The notes under the pieces are model-generated. The model did not search any database and had not been told where the DNA came from. It saw only the letters and a list, made by a program, of their open reading frames with translations. Below, piece after piece: positions 1 to 15,174 of a stretch of DNA of 64,000 bases. The position numbers and the translations under genes were made by a program. Positions within the stretch are counted from its first letter, which is position 1. Each line of letters starts with the position of its first letter. The stretch comes from Bombus terrestris (lineage: Eukaryota > Arthropoda > Insecta > Hymenoptera > Apidae), in NCBI RefSeq assembly GCF_910591885.1, contig NW_025963562.1, positions 930,001-994,000 on the forward strand. Reading direction: 5' to 3'.

Positions 1-357
1 CGTATCACGTTATATACAATTATGTTATAACGTATAAAGGTATATCGCATCACAATATGAGGTATAACGTTATATTGCACCACTATATGACGTATAACGA
101 TATATTGCATCACTATATGACGTATAACGTTATATAATATTACGTTATAACGTATAACGTTATATACTATTACGTTATGACGTATAACGCTATATACTAT
201 TGCGTTATAATGTATAACGTCATATACTGTTAGGTTATAAGGTATAACATTGTATTGCATATCTATAGGACGTATAACGATATATTGCATCACAATATGA
301 CGTATAACGTTATATGCTATTACGTTAGAATGTATAACGTTATATTCCATCACTATA

Positions 358-387
358 GGACCTATAACGTTTAATCTCCTCACTATA
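358..387. repeat. TTTAATCTCCTC variant monomer (first of ten)
   Basis: A 30-bp monomer with GGACCTATAACG followed by TTTAATCTCCTCACTATA. Further copies start at 3,801, 10,178, 11,978, 16,495, 18,055, 22,098, 40,772, 46,952 and 51,932. In most cases a monomer with TTAGAATG or CAGAACGTG lies two units upstream. It is a good landmark that links region 1-26 kb to the 4,980-bp HOR. Confidence 0.9.
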
Positions 388-477
388 TGACGTATAACGA
401 TATATTGCATCACTATATGACGTATAACGTTATATACTATTACGTTATAACCTATAACGTTGTATTCTATTACGTTA

Positions 478-500
478 TGTCGTTATATACTATTAGGTTA
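478..500. repeat. 23-bp monomer (7-bp deletion)
   Basis: TGTCGTTATATAC lacks the 7 bp TATAACG expected after TGTCG, shifting the register by 7 and ending open frames. Full-length relatives with TGTCGTATAACG occur near 9,668 and 40,892. Confidence 0.92.
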
Positions 501-3500
501 TATGGTATAACGTTATATCGCATCACTATATGACGTATAACGATATATTGCATCACGCTATGACGTATAACGTTATATACTATTATGTTATGACGTATAA
601 CGTTGTATTGCATCACTATAGGACGTGTAACGTTATATTGCATCACTATATGGCGTATAAACTTATACACTATTACGTTATAATGTATAACGTTATATTC
701 CATCACTATAGGGCGTATATCGTTATATTGCATCTCTATATGACGTATAGCGTTATATACTATTACGTTATAATGTACAACGTTATATTCCATCACTGTA
801 GGACCTATAACGTTATAGTGCACCACCATATGACCTATAACGTTATATACTATTACGTTATGACGTATAACGTTATGTACTATTACGTTATAATGTATAA
901 CGTTATATTCCATCACTATGAGACCTATAACGTTATATTGCACCACTATATGACGTACAACGTTATATACTATTACGTTATGACGTAAAACGTTATATAC
1001 TATTACGTTATTACGTATAACGTTATATCGCAACACTATATGACGTACGACGTTTTATACTATTACGTTATAACGTTTAGCGTTATATTGCATTACTATA
1101 TGATGCATAACGTTATATACTATTACGTTATGACGTATAACGTTATATACTATTACATTATGATGTATAACGTTATATACTATTACGTTATAATGTATAA
1201 CGTTATATTCCATCACTATGAGACCTATAACGTTATATTGCACCACTATATGAACTATAACGTTATATACTATTACGGTATGACGTATAACGTTATATAC
1301 TATCACGTTATGACGTAAAACGTTATATACTATTACGTTATAATGTATAACGTTATATGCCATCACTATAAGGCCTATAACGTTATATTGCACCCCTATA
1401 TGACGTATAACGTTATATACTATTACGTTATGACGTATAACGTTATGTACTATTACGTTATGACGTATAACGTTATATACTATTACGTTATAATGTATAA
1501 CGTTATATTCCATCATTATAAGGCCTATAATGTTATATACTATTACGTTATGACGTATAACGTTATTGACTATTACGTTATAATGTATAACGTTATATTC
1601 CATCACTATGAGACCTATAACGTTATATTGCACCACCATATGACCTAATACGTTATATACTATTACGTTATGACGTATAACGTTATATACTATAACGTTA
1701 TAATGTATAACGTTATATTCCATCACTATGAGACCTATAACGTTATATTGCACCACTATATGACGTACAACGATATATACTATTACGTTATGACGTAAAA
1801 CGTTATATACTATTACGTTATTACGTATAACGTTATATCGCAACACTATATGACGTACGATGTTTTATACTATTACGTTATAACGTTTAGCGTTATATTG
1901 CATTACTATATGATGCATAACGTTATATACTATTACGTTATGTCGTATAACGTTATATAATATTACGTTATGATGTATAACGTTATATACTATTACGTTA
2001 TAATGTATAACGTTATATTCCATCACTATAGGATCTATAACGTTATATTGCACCACTATATGACGTATAATGTTATATACTATTACGTTATAATGTATAA
2101 CGTTATATTCCATCACTATGAGACCTATAACGTTATATTGCACCACTATATGAACTATAACGTTATATACTATTACGTTATGACGTATAACGTTATATAC
2201 TATTACGTTATAACGTAAAACGTTATATACTATTACGTTATAATGTATAACGTTATATGCCATCACTACAAGGCCTATAACGTTATATACTATTACGTTA
2301 TGACGTATAACGTTATATAATATTACGTTATATTGTATAACGTTATATTCCATCACTGTAGGACCTATAACGTTATAGTGCACCACTATATGACGTATAG
2401 CGTTATATACTATTACGTTATTACGTATAACGTTATGTACTATTGCGTTATGACGTATAACGTTATATACTATTACGTTATAATGTATAACGTTATATTC
2501 CATCACTATAAGACCTCTAACGTTATATTGCACCACTGCATGACGTATAACGTTATATACTATTACGTTATGACGTATAACGTTACGTACTATTACGTTA
2601 TGACGTATAACGTTATATACTATTACGTTATAATGTATAACGTTATATTCCATCACTATAAGGCCTATAACGGTATATTGCACCACTACATGACGTATAA
2701 CGTTATATACTATTACGTTATGACGTATAACGTTATGTATTATTACGTTTTATACTATAACGTTATATTCCATCACTATAGGACCTATAACGTTATATCG
2801 CATCACTATATGACGCATAACGATATATTGCATCACTATATGACGTATAACGTTATATACTATTACATTATAAGGTATAACGTCATATACTATTAGGTTA
2901 GAAGGCATAACGTTGTATTGCATAACTATAGGACGTATAACGACATATTGCATCACTATATGGCGTATAACGTTATATACTATTACGTTATAATGTATAA
3001 CGTTATATTCCATCACTGTAGGACCTATAACGTTATAGTGCACCACTATATGACGTGTAGCGTTATATACCATTACGTTATTACGTATAACGTTATATCG
3101 CATCACTATATGACGTGCGATGTTTTATAGTATTACGTTATAACGTTTAACGTTATATTGCACGACTATATGACGTATAACGTTATATTCCATCACTGTA
3201 GGACCTATAACGTTATAGTGCACCACTATATGACGTATAGCGTTATATACTATTACGTTATTACGTATATCGTTATATACTATTACGTTATGACGTATAA
3301 CGTTATATACTATAACGTTATAATGTATAACGTTATATTCCATCACGATGAGACCTATAACGTTATATTGCACCACTATATGACGTACAACGTTATATAC
3401 TATTACGTTATGACGTAAAACGTTATATACTATTACGTTATGACGTATAACGTTATATACAATTATGTTATAACGTATAAAGGTATATCGCATCACAATA

Positions 3501-3920
3501 TGAGATATAACGTTATATTGCATCACTATATGACGTATAACGATATATTGCATCACTATATGACGTATAACGTTATATAATATTACGTTATAACGTATAA
3601 CGTTATATACTATTACGTTATGACGTATAACGTTATATACTATTGCGTTATAATGTATAACGTCATATACTGTTAGGTTATAAGGTATAACTTTGTATTG
3701 CATATCTATAGGACGTATAACGATATATTGCATCACAATATGACGTATAACGTTATATGCTATTACGTTAGAATGTATAACGTTATATTCCATCACTATA
3801 GGACCTATAACGTTTAATCTCCTCACTATATGACGTATAACGATATATTGCATCACTATATGACGTATAACGTTATATACTATTACGTTATAACCTATAA
3901 CGTGGTATTCTATTACGTTA

Positions 3921-3943
3921 TGTCGTTATATACTATTAGGTTA
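3921..3943. repeat. 23-bp monomer (7-bp deletion)
   Basis: Same 7-bp deletion and neighbours as at 478, but preceded by CGTGGTATTC rather than CGTTGTATTC. Confidence 0.92.
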
Positions 3944-6900
3944 TATGGTATAACGTTATATCGCATCACTATATGACGTATAACGATATATTGCATCACT
4001 CTATGACGTATAACGTTATATACTATTATGTTATGACGTATAACGTTGTATTGCATCACTATAGGACGTGTAACGTTATATTGCATCACTATATGGCGTA
4101 TAAACTTATACACTATTACGTTATAATGTATAACGTTATATTCCATCACTATAGGGCGTATATCGTTATATTACATCTCTATATGACGTATAGCGTTATA
4201 TACTATTACGTTATAATGTACAACGTTATATTCCATCACTGTAGGACCTATAACGTTATAGTGCACCACGATATGACCTATAACGTTATATACTATTACG
4301 TTATGACGTATAACGTTATGTACTATTACGTTATAATGTATAACGTTATATTCCATCACTATGAGACCTATAACGTTATATTGCACCACTATATGACGTA
4401 CAACGTTATATACTATTACGTTATGACGTAAAACGTTATATACTATTACGTTATTACGTATAACGTTATATCGCAACACTATATGACGTACGACGTTTTA
4501 TACTATTACGTTATAACGTTTAGCGTTATATTGCATTACTATATGATGCATAACGTTATATACTATTACGTTATGACGTATAACGTTATATACTATTACG
4601 TTATGATGTATAACGTTATATACTATTACGTTATAATGTATAACGTTATATTCCATCACTATGAGACCTATAACGTTATATTGCACCACTATATGAACTA
4701 TAACGTTATATACTATTACGTTATAACGTATAACGTTATATACTATTACGTTATGACGTAAAACGTTATATACTATTACGTTATAATGTATAACGTTATA
4801 TGCCATCACTATAAGGCCTATAACGTTATATTGCACCCCTATATGACGTATAACGTTATATACTATTACGTTATGACGTATAACGTTATGTACTATTACG
4901 TTATGACGTATAACGTTATATACTATTACGTTATAATGTATAACGTTATATTCCATCATTATAAGGCCTATAACGTTATATACTATTACGTTATGACGTA
5001 TAACGTTATATACTATTACGTTATAATGTATAACGTTATATTCCATCACTATGAGACCTATAACGTTATATTGCACCACCATATGACCTATAACGTTATA
5101 TACTATTACGTTATGACGTATAACGTTATATACTATTACGTTATAATGTATAACGTTATATTCCATCACTATGAGACCTATAACGTTATATTGCACCACT
5201 ATATGACGTACAACGATATATACTATTACGTTATGACGTAAAACGTTATATACTATTACGTTATTACGTATAACGTTATATCGCAACACTATATGACGTA
5301 CGATGTTTTATACTATTACGTTATAACGTTTAGCGTTATATTGCATTACTATATGATGCATAACGTTATATACTATTACGTTATTACGTATAACGTTATG
5401 TATTATTACGTTTTATACTATAACGTTATATTCCATCACTATAGGACCTATAACGTTATATCGCATCACTATATGACGCATAACGATATATTGCATCACT
5501 ATATGACGTATAACGTTATATACTATTACATTATAAGGTATAACGTCATATACTATTAGGTTACAAGGTATAACGTTGTATTGCATAACTATAGGACGTA
5601 TAACGACATATTGCATCACTATATGGCGTATAACGTTATATACTATTACGTTATAATGTATAACGTTATATTCCATCACTGTAGGACCTATAACGTTATA
5701 GTGCACCACTATATGACGTGTAGCGTTATATACCATTACGTTATTACGTATAACGTTATATCGCATCACTATATGACGTGCGATGTTTTATAGTATTACG
5801 TTATAACGTTTAACGTTATATTGCACGACTATATGACGAATAACGTTATATTCCATCACTGTAGGACCTATAACGTTATAGTGCACCACTATATGACGTA
5901 TAGCGTTATATACTATTACGTTATTACGTATATCGTTATATACTATTACGTTATGACGTATAACGTTATATACTATAACGTTATAATGTATAACGTTATA
6001 TTCCATCACGATGAGACCTATAACGTTATATTGCACCACTATATGACGTACAACGTTATATACTATTACGTTATGACGTAAAACGTTATATACTATTACG
6101 TTATTACGTATAACGTTATATCGCAACACTATATGACGTACGATGTTTTATACTATTACGTTATAACGTTTAGCGTTATATTGCATTACTATATGATGCA
6201 TAACGTTATATACTATTACGTTATGACGTATAACGTTATATAATATTACGTTATGATGTATAACGTTATATACTATTACGTTATAATGTATAACGTTATA
6301 TTCCATCACTATAGGATCTATAACGTTATATTGCAGCACTATATGACGTATAATGTTATATACTATTACGTTATAATGTATAACGTTATATTCCATCAAC
6401 ATAAGGCCTATAACGGTATATTGCACCACTACATGACGTATAACGTTATATACTATTACGTTATGACGTATAACGTTATATACTATTACGTTATATTGTA
6501 TAACGTTATATTCTATCACTGTAGGACCTATAACGTTATAGTGCACCACTATATGACGTATAGCGTTATATACTATTACGTTATTACGTATAACGTTATG
6601 TACTATTACGTTATGACGTATAACGTTATATACTATTACGTTATAATGTATAACGTTATATTCCATCACTATAAGACCTCTAACGTTATATTGCACCACT
6701 GCATGACGTATAACGTTATATACTATTACGTTATGACGTATAACGTTATGTACTATTACGTTATGACGTATAACGTTATATACTATTACGTTATAATGTA
6801 TAACGTTATATTCCATCAACATAAGGCCTATAACGGTATATTGCACCACTACATGACGTATAACGTTATATACTATTACGTTATGACGTATAACGTTATT

Positions 6901-8473
6901 TATTATTACGTTTTATACTATAACGTTATATTCTATCACTATAGGACCTATAACGTTATATCGCATCACTATATGACGCATAACGATATATTGCATCCCT
7001 ATATGACGTATAACGTTATATACTATTACATTATAAGGTATAACGTCATATACTATTAGGTTAGAAGGCATAACGTTGTATTGCATAACTATAGGACGTA
7101 TAACGACATATTGCATCACTATATGGCGTATAACGTTATATACTATTACGTTATAATGTATAACGTTATATTCCATCACTGTAGGACCTATAACGTTATA
7201 GTGCACCACTATATGACGTATAGCGTTATATACCATTACGTTATTACGTATAACGTTATATCCTAACACTGTATGACGTGCGATGTTTTGTACTATTACG
7301 TTATAACGTTTAACGTTATATTGCAGCACTATATGACGCATAACGTTATATTCCATCACTGTAGGACCTATAACGTTATAGTGCACCACTATATGACGTA
7401 TAGCGTTATATACTATTACGTTATTACGTATATCGTTATATACTATTACGTTATGACGTATAACGTTATATACTATTACGTTATAATGTATAACGTTATA
7501 TTCCATCACGATGAGACCTATAACGTTATATTGCACCACTATATGACGTACAACGTTATATACTATTACGTTATGACGTAAAACGTTATATACTATTACG
7601 TTATTACGTATAACGTTATATCGCAACACTATATGACGTATGATGTTTTATACTATTACGTTATAACGTTTAGCGTTATATTGCATTACTATGTGATGCA
7701 TAACGTTATATACTATTACGTTATGACGTATAACGTTATATACTATTACGTTATAATGTATAACGTTATATTCCATCACTATGAGACCTATAACGTTATA
7801 TTGCACCACTATATGACGTACAACGTTATATACTATTACGTTATGACGTAAAACGTTATATACTATTACGTTATGACGTATAACGTTATGTATTATTACG
7901 TTTTATACTATAACGTTATATTCCATCACTATAGGTCCTATAACGTTATATCGCATCACTATATGTCGCATAACGATATATTGCATCGCTATATGACGTA
8001 TAACGTTATATACTATTACATTATAAGGTATAACGTCATATACTATTAGGTTACAAGGTATAACGTTGTATTGCATAACTATAGGACGTATAACGACATA
8101 TTGCATCACTATATGGCGTATAACGTTATATACTATTACGTTATAATGTATAACGCTATATTCCATCACTGTAGGACCTATAACGTTATAGTGCACCACT
8201 ATATGACGTATAGCGTTATATACCATTACGTTATTACGTATAGCGTTATATACTATTACGTTATGACGTATAACGTTATATCGCATCACTATATGACGTA
8301 TAACGTTTTATTGCCTCTCTTTCGGTCGTATAACGATATATTGCATCACTATATGACTTATAACGTTATATACTATTACGTTATGACGTATCGCGTTGAA
8401 TACAATTATGTTGTAACATATAAAATTATATCGCATCACAATATGAGGTATAACATTATATTGCATCACTATA

Positions 8474-8500
8474 TGACGATATATTGCATAACGTTATATA
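8474..8500. repeat. 27-bp monomer
   Basis: TGACGATATATTGCATAACG lacks the same internal TATAACG as the 23-bp monomers and gains 4 bp in its second half, a net loss of 3. It follows the TATCGCGTTGAATAC variant by a few monomers. Confidence 0.88.
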
Positions 8501-8830
8501 TTGCCTATAACGTTATATCGCATCACTATATGACGTGTAACGTTATATACTATTACGTTATAACGTATAGCGTTATATACTATTACGTTATTACGTATAG
8601 CGTTATATACTATTACGTTATGACGTATAACGTTATATCGCATCACTATATGACGTATAACGTTTTATTGCCTCTCTTTGGGTCGTATAACGATATATTG
8701 CATCACTATATGACGTATAACGTTATATACTATTACGTTATGACGTATCGCGTTGAATACAATTATGTTATAACATATAAAATTATATCGCATCACAATA
8801 TGAGGTATAACATTATATTGCATCACTATA

Positions 8831-8857
8831 TGACGATATATTGCATAACGTTACATA
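8831..8857. repeat. 27-bp monomer
   Basis: A second copy 357 bp after the first, with TTACATATAGCC in place of TTATATATTGCC. It shows a local duplication of the cassette. Confidence 0.88.
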
Positions 8858-11800
8858 TAGCCTATAACGTTATATTGCACCACTATATGACGTACAACGT
8901 TATATACTATTTCGTTATGACGTAAAACGTTATATACTATTACGTTATAACGTATAACGTTATATCGCAACACTATATGACGTACGATGTTTTATACTAT
9001 TACGTTATAACGTTTAGCGTTATATTGCATTACTATATGATGCATAACGTTATATACTATTACGTTATGACGTATAACGTTATATACTATTACGTTATAA
9101 GGTATAACGTCATATACTGTTAGGTTATAACGTATAACGTTGTATTGCATAACTATAGGACGTATAACGATATATTGCATCACAATATGGCGTATAACGT
9201 TATATAATATTACTATATTACGTATAACGTTATATCGCATCACTATACGACGTATAACGTTTTATTGCCTCTCTTTCGGTCGTATAACGATATATTGCAT
9301 CACTATATGACGTATAACGTTATATACTATTACGTTATGACGTATCACGTTATATACAATTATGTTATAACGTATAAAGTTATATCGCATCACAATATGA
9401 GGTATAACGTTATATACTATTACGTTATAACCTATAACGTTATATTCTATTACGTTATGTCGTATAACGTTATTTACTATTAGGTTATATGGTATACCGT
9501 TATATCGCATCATTATATGACGTATAACGATATATTGCACCACTATATGACGTATCATGTTATATACAATTATCTTATAACGTATAAAGTTATATCGCAT
9601 CACAATATGAGGTATAACGTTATATACTATTACGTTATAACCTATAACGTTATATTCTATTACGTTATGTCGTATAACTTTATATACTATTAGGTTATAT
9701 GGTATAACGTTATATCGCATCACTATATGACGTATAACGTTTTATTGCCTCTCTTTCGGTCGTATAACGATATATTGCGTCACTATATGACGTATAACGT
9801 TATATACTATTACGTTATGACGTATCACGTTATATACAATTATGTTATAACGTATAAAGGTATATCGCATCACAATATGAGATATAACGTTATATTGCAT
9901 CACTATATGACGTATAACGATATATTGCATCACTATATGACGTATAACGTTATATAATATTCCGTTATAACGTATAACGTTATATACCATTACGTTATGA
10001 CGTATAACGTTATATACTATTACGTTATAATGTATAACGTCATATACTGTTAGGTTATAAGGTATAACATTGTATTGCATATCTATAGGACGTATAACGA
10101 TATATTGCATCACAATATGACGTATAACGTTATATAGTATTACGTTAGAATGTATAACGTTATATTCCATCACTATAGGACCTATAACGTTTAATCTCCT
10201 CACTATATGACGTATAACGATATATTGCATCACTATATGACGTATAACGTTATATACTATTACGTTATAACGTATAACGTTATATACTATTACGTTATAA
10301 CGTATAACGTTATATACTATTACGTTATAACGTATAACGTTATATACTATTACGTTATAATGTATAACGTTATATTCCATCACTATAGGACCTATAACGT
10401 TATATTGCACCACTATATGACGTATAACGTTATATACTATTACGTTATGACGTAAAACGTTATATACTATTACGTTATAACGTATAACGTTATATACTAT
10501 TACGTTATAATGTATAACGTTATATTCCATCACTATAGGCCGTATAACGATATATTGCATCACAATATGGCGTATAACATTATATACTATTACCTTATTA
10601 CGTATAACGTTATATCGCATCACTATATGACGTATAACGTTTTATTGCCTCTCTTTCGGTCATATAACGATATATTGCATCACTATATGACGTATAACGT
10701 TATATACTATTACGTTATGACGTATCACGTTATATACAATTATGTTATAACGTATAAAGGTATATCGCATCACAATATGAGGTATAACGTTATATCGCAT
10801 CACTATATGACGTATAACGTTATGTACTATTACGTTATAACGTATAACGTTATATACTATTACGTTATGACGTATAACGTTATATACTATTACGTTATAA
10901 GGTATAACGTCATATACTGTTAGGTTATAACGTATAACGTTGTATTGCATAACTATAGGACGTATAACGATATATTGCATCACAATATGGCGTATAACGT
11001 TATATAATATTACTATATTACGTATAACGTTATATCGCATCACTATATGACGTATAACGTTTTATTGCCTCTCTTTCGGTCGTATAACGATATATTGCAT
11101 CACTATATGACGTATAACGTTATATACTATTACGTTATGACGTATCACGTTATATACAATTATGTTATAACGTATAACGTTATATCGCATCACAATATGA
11201 GGTATAACGTTATATACTATTACGTTATAACCAATAACGTTATATTCTATTACGTTATGTCGTATAACGTTATTTACTATTAGGTTATATGGTATAACGT
11301 TATATCGCATCATTATATGACGTATAACGATATATAGCACCACTATATGACGTATCATGTTATATACAATTATCTTATAACGTATAAAGTTATATCGCAT
11401 CACAATATGAGGTATAACGTTATATACTATTACGTTATAACCTATAACGTTATATTCTATTACGTTATGTCGTATAACTTTATATACTATTAGGTTATAT
11501 GGTATAACGTTATATCGCATCACTATATGACGTATAACGTTTTATTGCCTCTCTTTCGGTCGTATAACGATATATTGCGTCACTATATGACGTATAACGT
11601 TATATACTATTACGTTATGACGTATCACGTTATATATAATTATGTTATAACGTATAAAGGTATATCGCATCACAATATGAGGTATAACGTTATATTGCAT
11701 CACTATATGACGTATAACGATATATTGCATCACTATATGACGTATAACGTTATATAATATTACGTTATAACGTATAACGTTATATACTATTACGTTATGA

Positions 11801-12097
11801 CGTATAACGTTATATACTATTGCGTTATAATGTATAACGTCATATACTGTTAGGTTATAAGGTATAACATTGTATTGCATATCTATAGGACGTATAACGA
11901 TATATTGCATCACAATATGACGTATAACGTTATATTCTATTACGTTAGAATGTATAACGTTATATTCCATCACTATAGGACCTATAACGTTTAATCTCCT
12001 CACTATATGACGTATAACGATATATTGCATCACTATATGACGTATAACGTTATATACTATTACGTTATAACCTATAACGTTGTATTCTATTACGTTA

Positions 12098-12120
12098 TGT
12101 CGTTATATACTATTAGGTTA
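12098..12120. repeat. 23-bp monomer (7-bp deletion)
   Basis: Copy of the 478 event inside the 6.3-kb HOR, offset 11,620. Confidence 0.92.
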
Positions 12121-14790
12121 TATGGTATAACGTTATATCGCATCACTATATGACGTATAACGATATATTGCATCACGCTATGACGTATAACGTTATATAC
12201 TATTATGTTATGACGTATAACGTTGTATTGCATCACTATAGGACGTGTAACGTTATATTGCATCACTATATGGCGTATAAACTTATACACTATTACGTTA
12301 TAATGTATAACGTTATATTCCATCACTATAGGGCGTATATCGTTATATTGCATCTCTATATGACGTATAGCGTTATATACTATTACGTTATAATGTACAA
12401 CGTTATATTCCATCACTGTAGGACCTATAACGTTATAGTGCACCACCATATGACCTATAACGTTATATACTATTACGTTATGACGTATAACGTTATGTAC
12501 TATTACGATATAATGTATAACGTTATATTCCATCACTATGAGACCTATAACGTTATATTGCACCACTATATGACGTACAACGTTATATACTATTACGTTA
12601 TGACGTAAAACGTTATATACTATTACGTTATTACGTATAACGTTATAACGCAACACTATATGACGTACGACGTTTTATACTATTACGTTATAACGTTTAG
12701 CGTTATATTGCATTACTATATGATGCATAACGTTATATACTATTACGTTATGACGTATAACGTTATATACTATTACATTATGATGTATAACGTTATATAC
12801 TATTACGTTATAATGTATAACGTTATATTCCATCACTATGAGACCTATAACGTTATATTGCACCACTATATGAACTATAACGTTATATACTATTACGGTA
12901 TGACGTATAACGTTATATACTATCACGTTATGACGTAAAACGTTATATACTATTACGTTATAATGTATAACGTTATATGCTATCACTATAAGGCCTATAA
13001 CGTTATATTGCACCCCTATATGACGTATAACGTTATATACTATTACGTTATGACGTATAACGTTATGTACTATTACGTTATGACGTATAACGTTATATAC
13101 TATTACGTTATAATGTATAACGTTATATTCCATCAACATAAGGCCTATAACGGTATATTGCACCACTACATGACGTATAACGTTATATACTATTACGTTA
13201 TGACGTATAACGTTATTTATTATTACGTTTTATACTATAACGTTATATTCTATCACTATAGGACCTATAACGTTATATCGCATCACTATATGACGCATAA
13301 CGATATATTGCATCCCTATATGACGTATAACGTTATATACTATTACATTATAGGGTATAACGTCATATACTATTAGGTTAGAAGGCATAACGTTGTATTG
13401 CATAACTATAGGACGTATAACGACATATTGCATCACTATATGGCGTATAACGTTATATACTATTACGTTATAATGTATAACGTTATATTCCATCACTGTA
13501 GGACCTATAACGTTATAGTGCACCACTATATGACGTATAGCGTTATATACCATTACGTTATTACGTATAACGTTATATCCTAACACTGTATGACGTGCGA
13601 TGTTTTGTACTATTACGTTATAACGTTTAACGTTATATTGCAGCACTATATGACGCATAACGTTATATTCCATCACTGTAGGACCTATAACGTTATAGTG
13701 CACCACTATATGACGTATAGCGTTATATACTATTACGTTATTACGTATATCGTTATATACTATTACGTTATGACGTATAACGTTATATACTATTACGTTA
13801 TAATGTATAACGTTATATTCCATCACGATGAGACCTATAACGTTATATTGCACCACTATATGACGTACAACGTTATATACTATTACGTTATGACGTAAAA
13901 CGTTATATACTATTACGTTATTACGTATAACGTTATATCGCAACACTATATGACGTATGATGTTTTATACTATTACGTTATAACGTTTAGCGTTATATTG
14001 CATTACTATGTGATGCATAACGTTATATACTATTACGTTATGACGTATAACGTTATATACTATTACGTTATAATGTATAACGTTATATTCCATCACTATG
14101 AGACCTATAACGTTATATTGCACCACTATATGACGTACAACGTTATATACTATTACGTTATGACGTAAAACGTTATATACTATTACGTTATGACGTATAA
14201 CGTTATGTATTATTACGTTTTATACTATAACGTTATATTCCATCACTATAGGTCCTATAACGTTATATCGCATCACTATATGTCGCATAACGATATATTG
14301 CATCGCTATATGACGTATAACGTCATATACTATTACATTATAAGGTATAACGTCATATACTATTAGGTTACAAGGTATAACGTTGTATTGCATAACTATA
14401 GGACGTATAACGACATATTGCATCACTATATGGCGTATAACGTTATATACTATTACGTTATAATGTATAACGCTATATTCCATCACTGTAGGACCTATAA
14501 CGTTATAGTGCACCACTATATGACGTATAGCGTTATATACCATTACGTTATTACGTATAGCGTTATATACTATTACGTTATGACGTATAACGTTATATCG
14601 CATCACTATATGACGTATAACGTTTTATTGCCTCTCTTTCGGTCGTATAACGATATATTGCATCACTATATGACTTATAACGTTATATACTATTACGTTA
14701 TGACGTATCGCGTTGAATACAATTATGTTGTAACATATAAAATTATATCGCATCACAATATGAGGTATAACATTATATTGCATCACTATA

Positions 14791-14817
14791 TGACGATATA
14801 TTGCATAACGTTATATA
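14791..14817. repeat. 27-bp monomer
   Basis: HOR counterpart of 8,474 at 6,317 bp. Confidence 0.88.
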
Positions 14818-15147
14818 TTGCCTATAACGTTATATCGCATCACTATATGACGTGTAACGTTATATACTATTACGTTATAACGTATAGCGTTATATACTAT
14901 TACGTTATTACGTATAGCGTTATATACTATTACGTTATGACGTATAACGTTATATCGCATCACTATATGACGTATAACGTTTTATTGCCTCTCTTTGGGT
15001 CGTATAACGATATATTGCATCACTATATGACGTATAACGTTATATACTATTACGTTATGACGTATCGCGTTGAATACAATTATGTTATAACATATAAAAT
15101 TATATCGCATCACAATATGAGGTATAACATTATATTGCATCACTATA

Positions 15148-15174
15148 TGACGATATATTGCATAACGTTACATA
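15148..15174. repeat. 27-bp monomer
   Basis: HOR counterpart of 8,831 at 6,317 bp. Confidence 0.88.

Larger units (their letters stand above)
1..7260. repeat. Long segmental duplication, copy A
   Basis: This segment recurs at about 17,698-26,247. The offset between copies changes stepwise: 17,697, then 18,627, 18,297, 18,207, 18,867 and finally 18,987. The steps are a gain of 930 bp in copy B, losses of 330 and 90 bp, and gains of 660 and 120 bp, all multiples of 30. Base-level variants are shared, including the 23-bp monomers at 478 and 3,921 (matching 18,175 and 22,218). The first 1.5 kb (1-1,504) also recurs at 11,621-13,124. Boundaries are approximate because break points fall inside near-identical monomers. 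Confidence 0.85.
6808..13124. repeat. 6.3-kb higher-order repeat, copy 1
   Basis: This is the first of two adjacent direct copies. Matching landmarks lie 6,317 bp apart up to about 10,890 (copy 2, 17,200) and 6,077 bp apart after it. The length 6,317 is 211 monomers minus 13 bp, exactly the sum of the two 27-bp monomers (8,474 and 8,831) and the one 23-bp monomer (12,098) inside it. It carries seven of the pyrimidine-rich variant monomers. The 5' border is marked by CCATCAACATAAGG near 6,808, repeated near 13,125. Confidence 0.88.

Noticed and set aside
8297..8326. Insertion of a mobile element fragment at the pyrimidine-rich monomers
   Set aside because: Length stays exactly 30 bp with no target duplication or terminal repeats, so it is a replaced half monomer, not an insertion.
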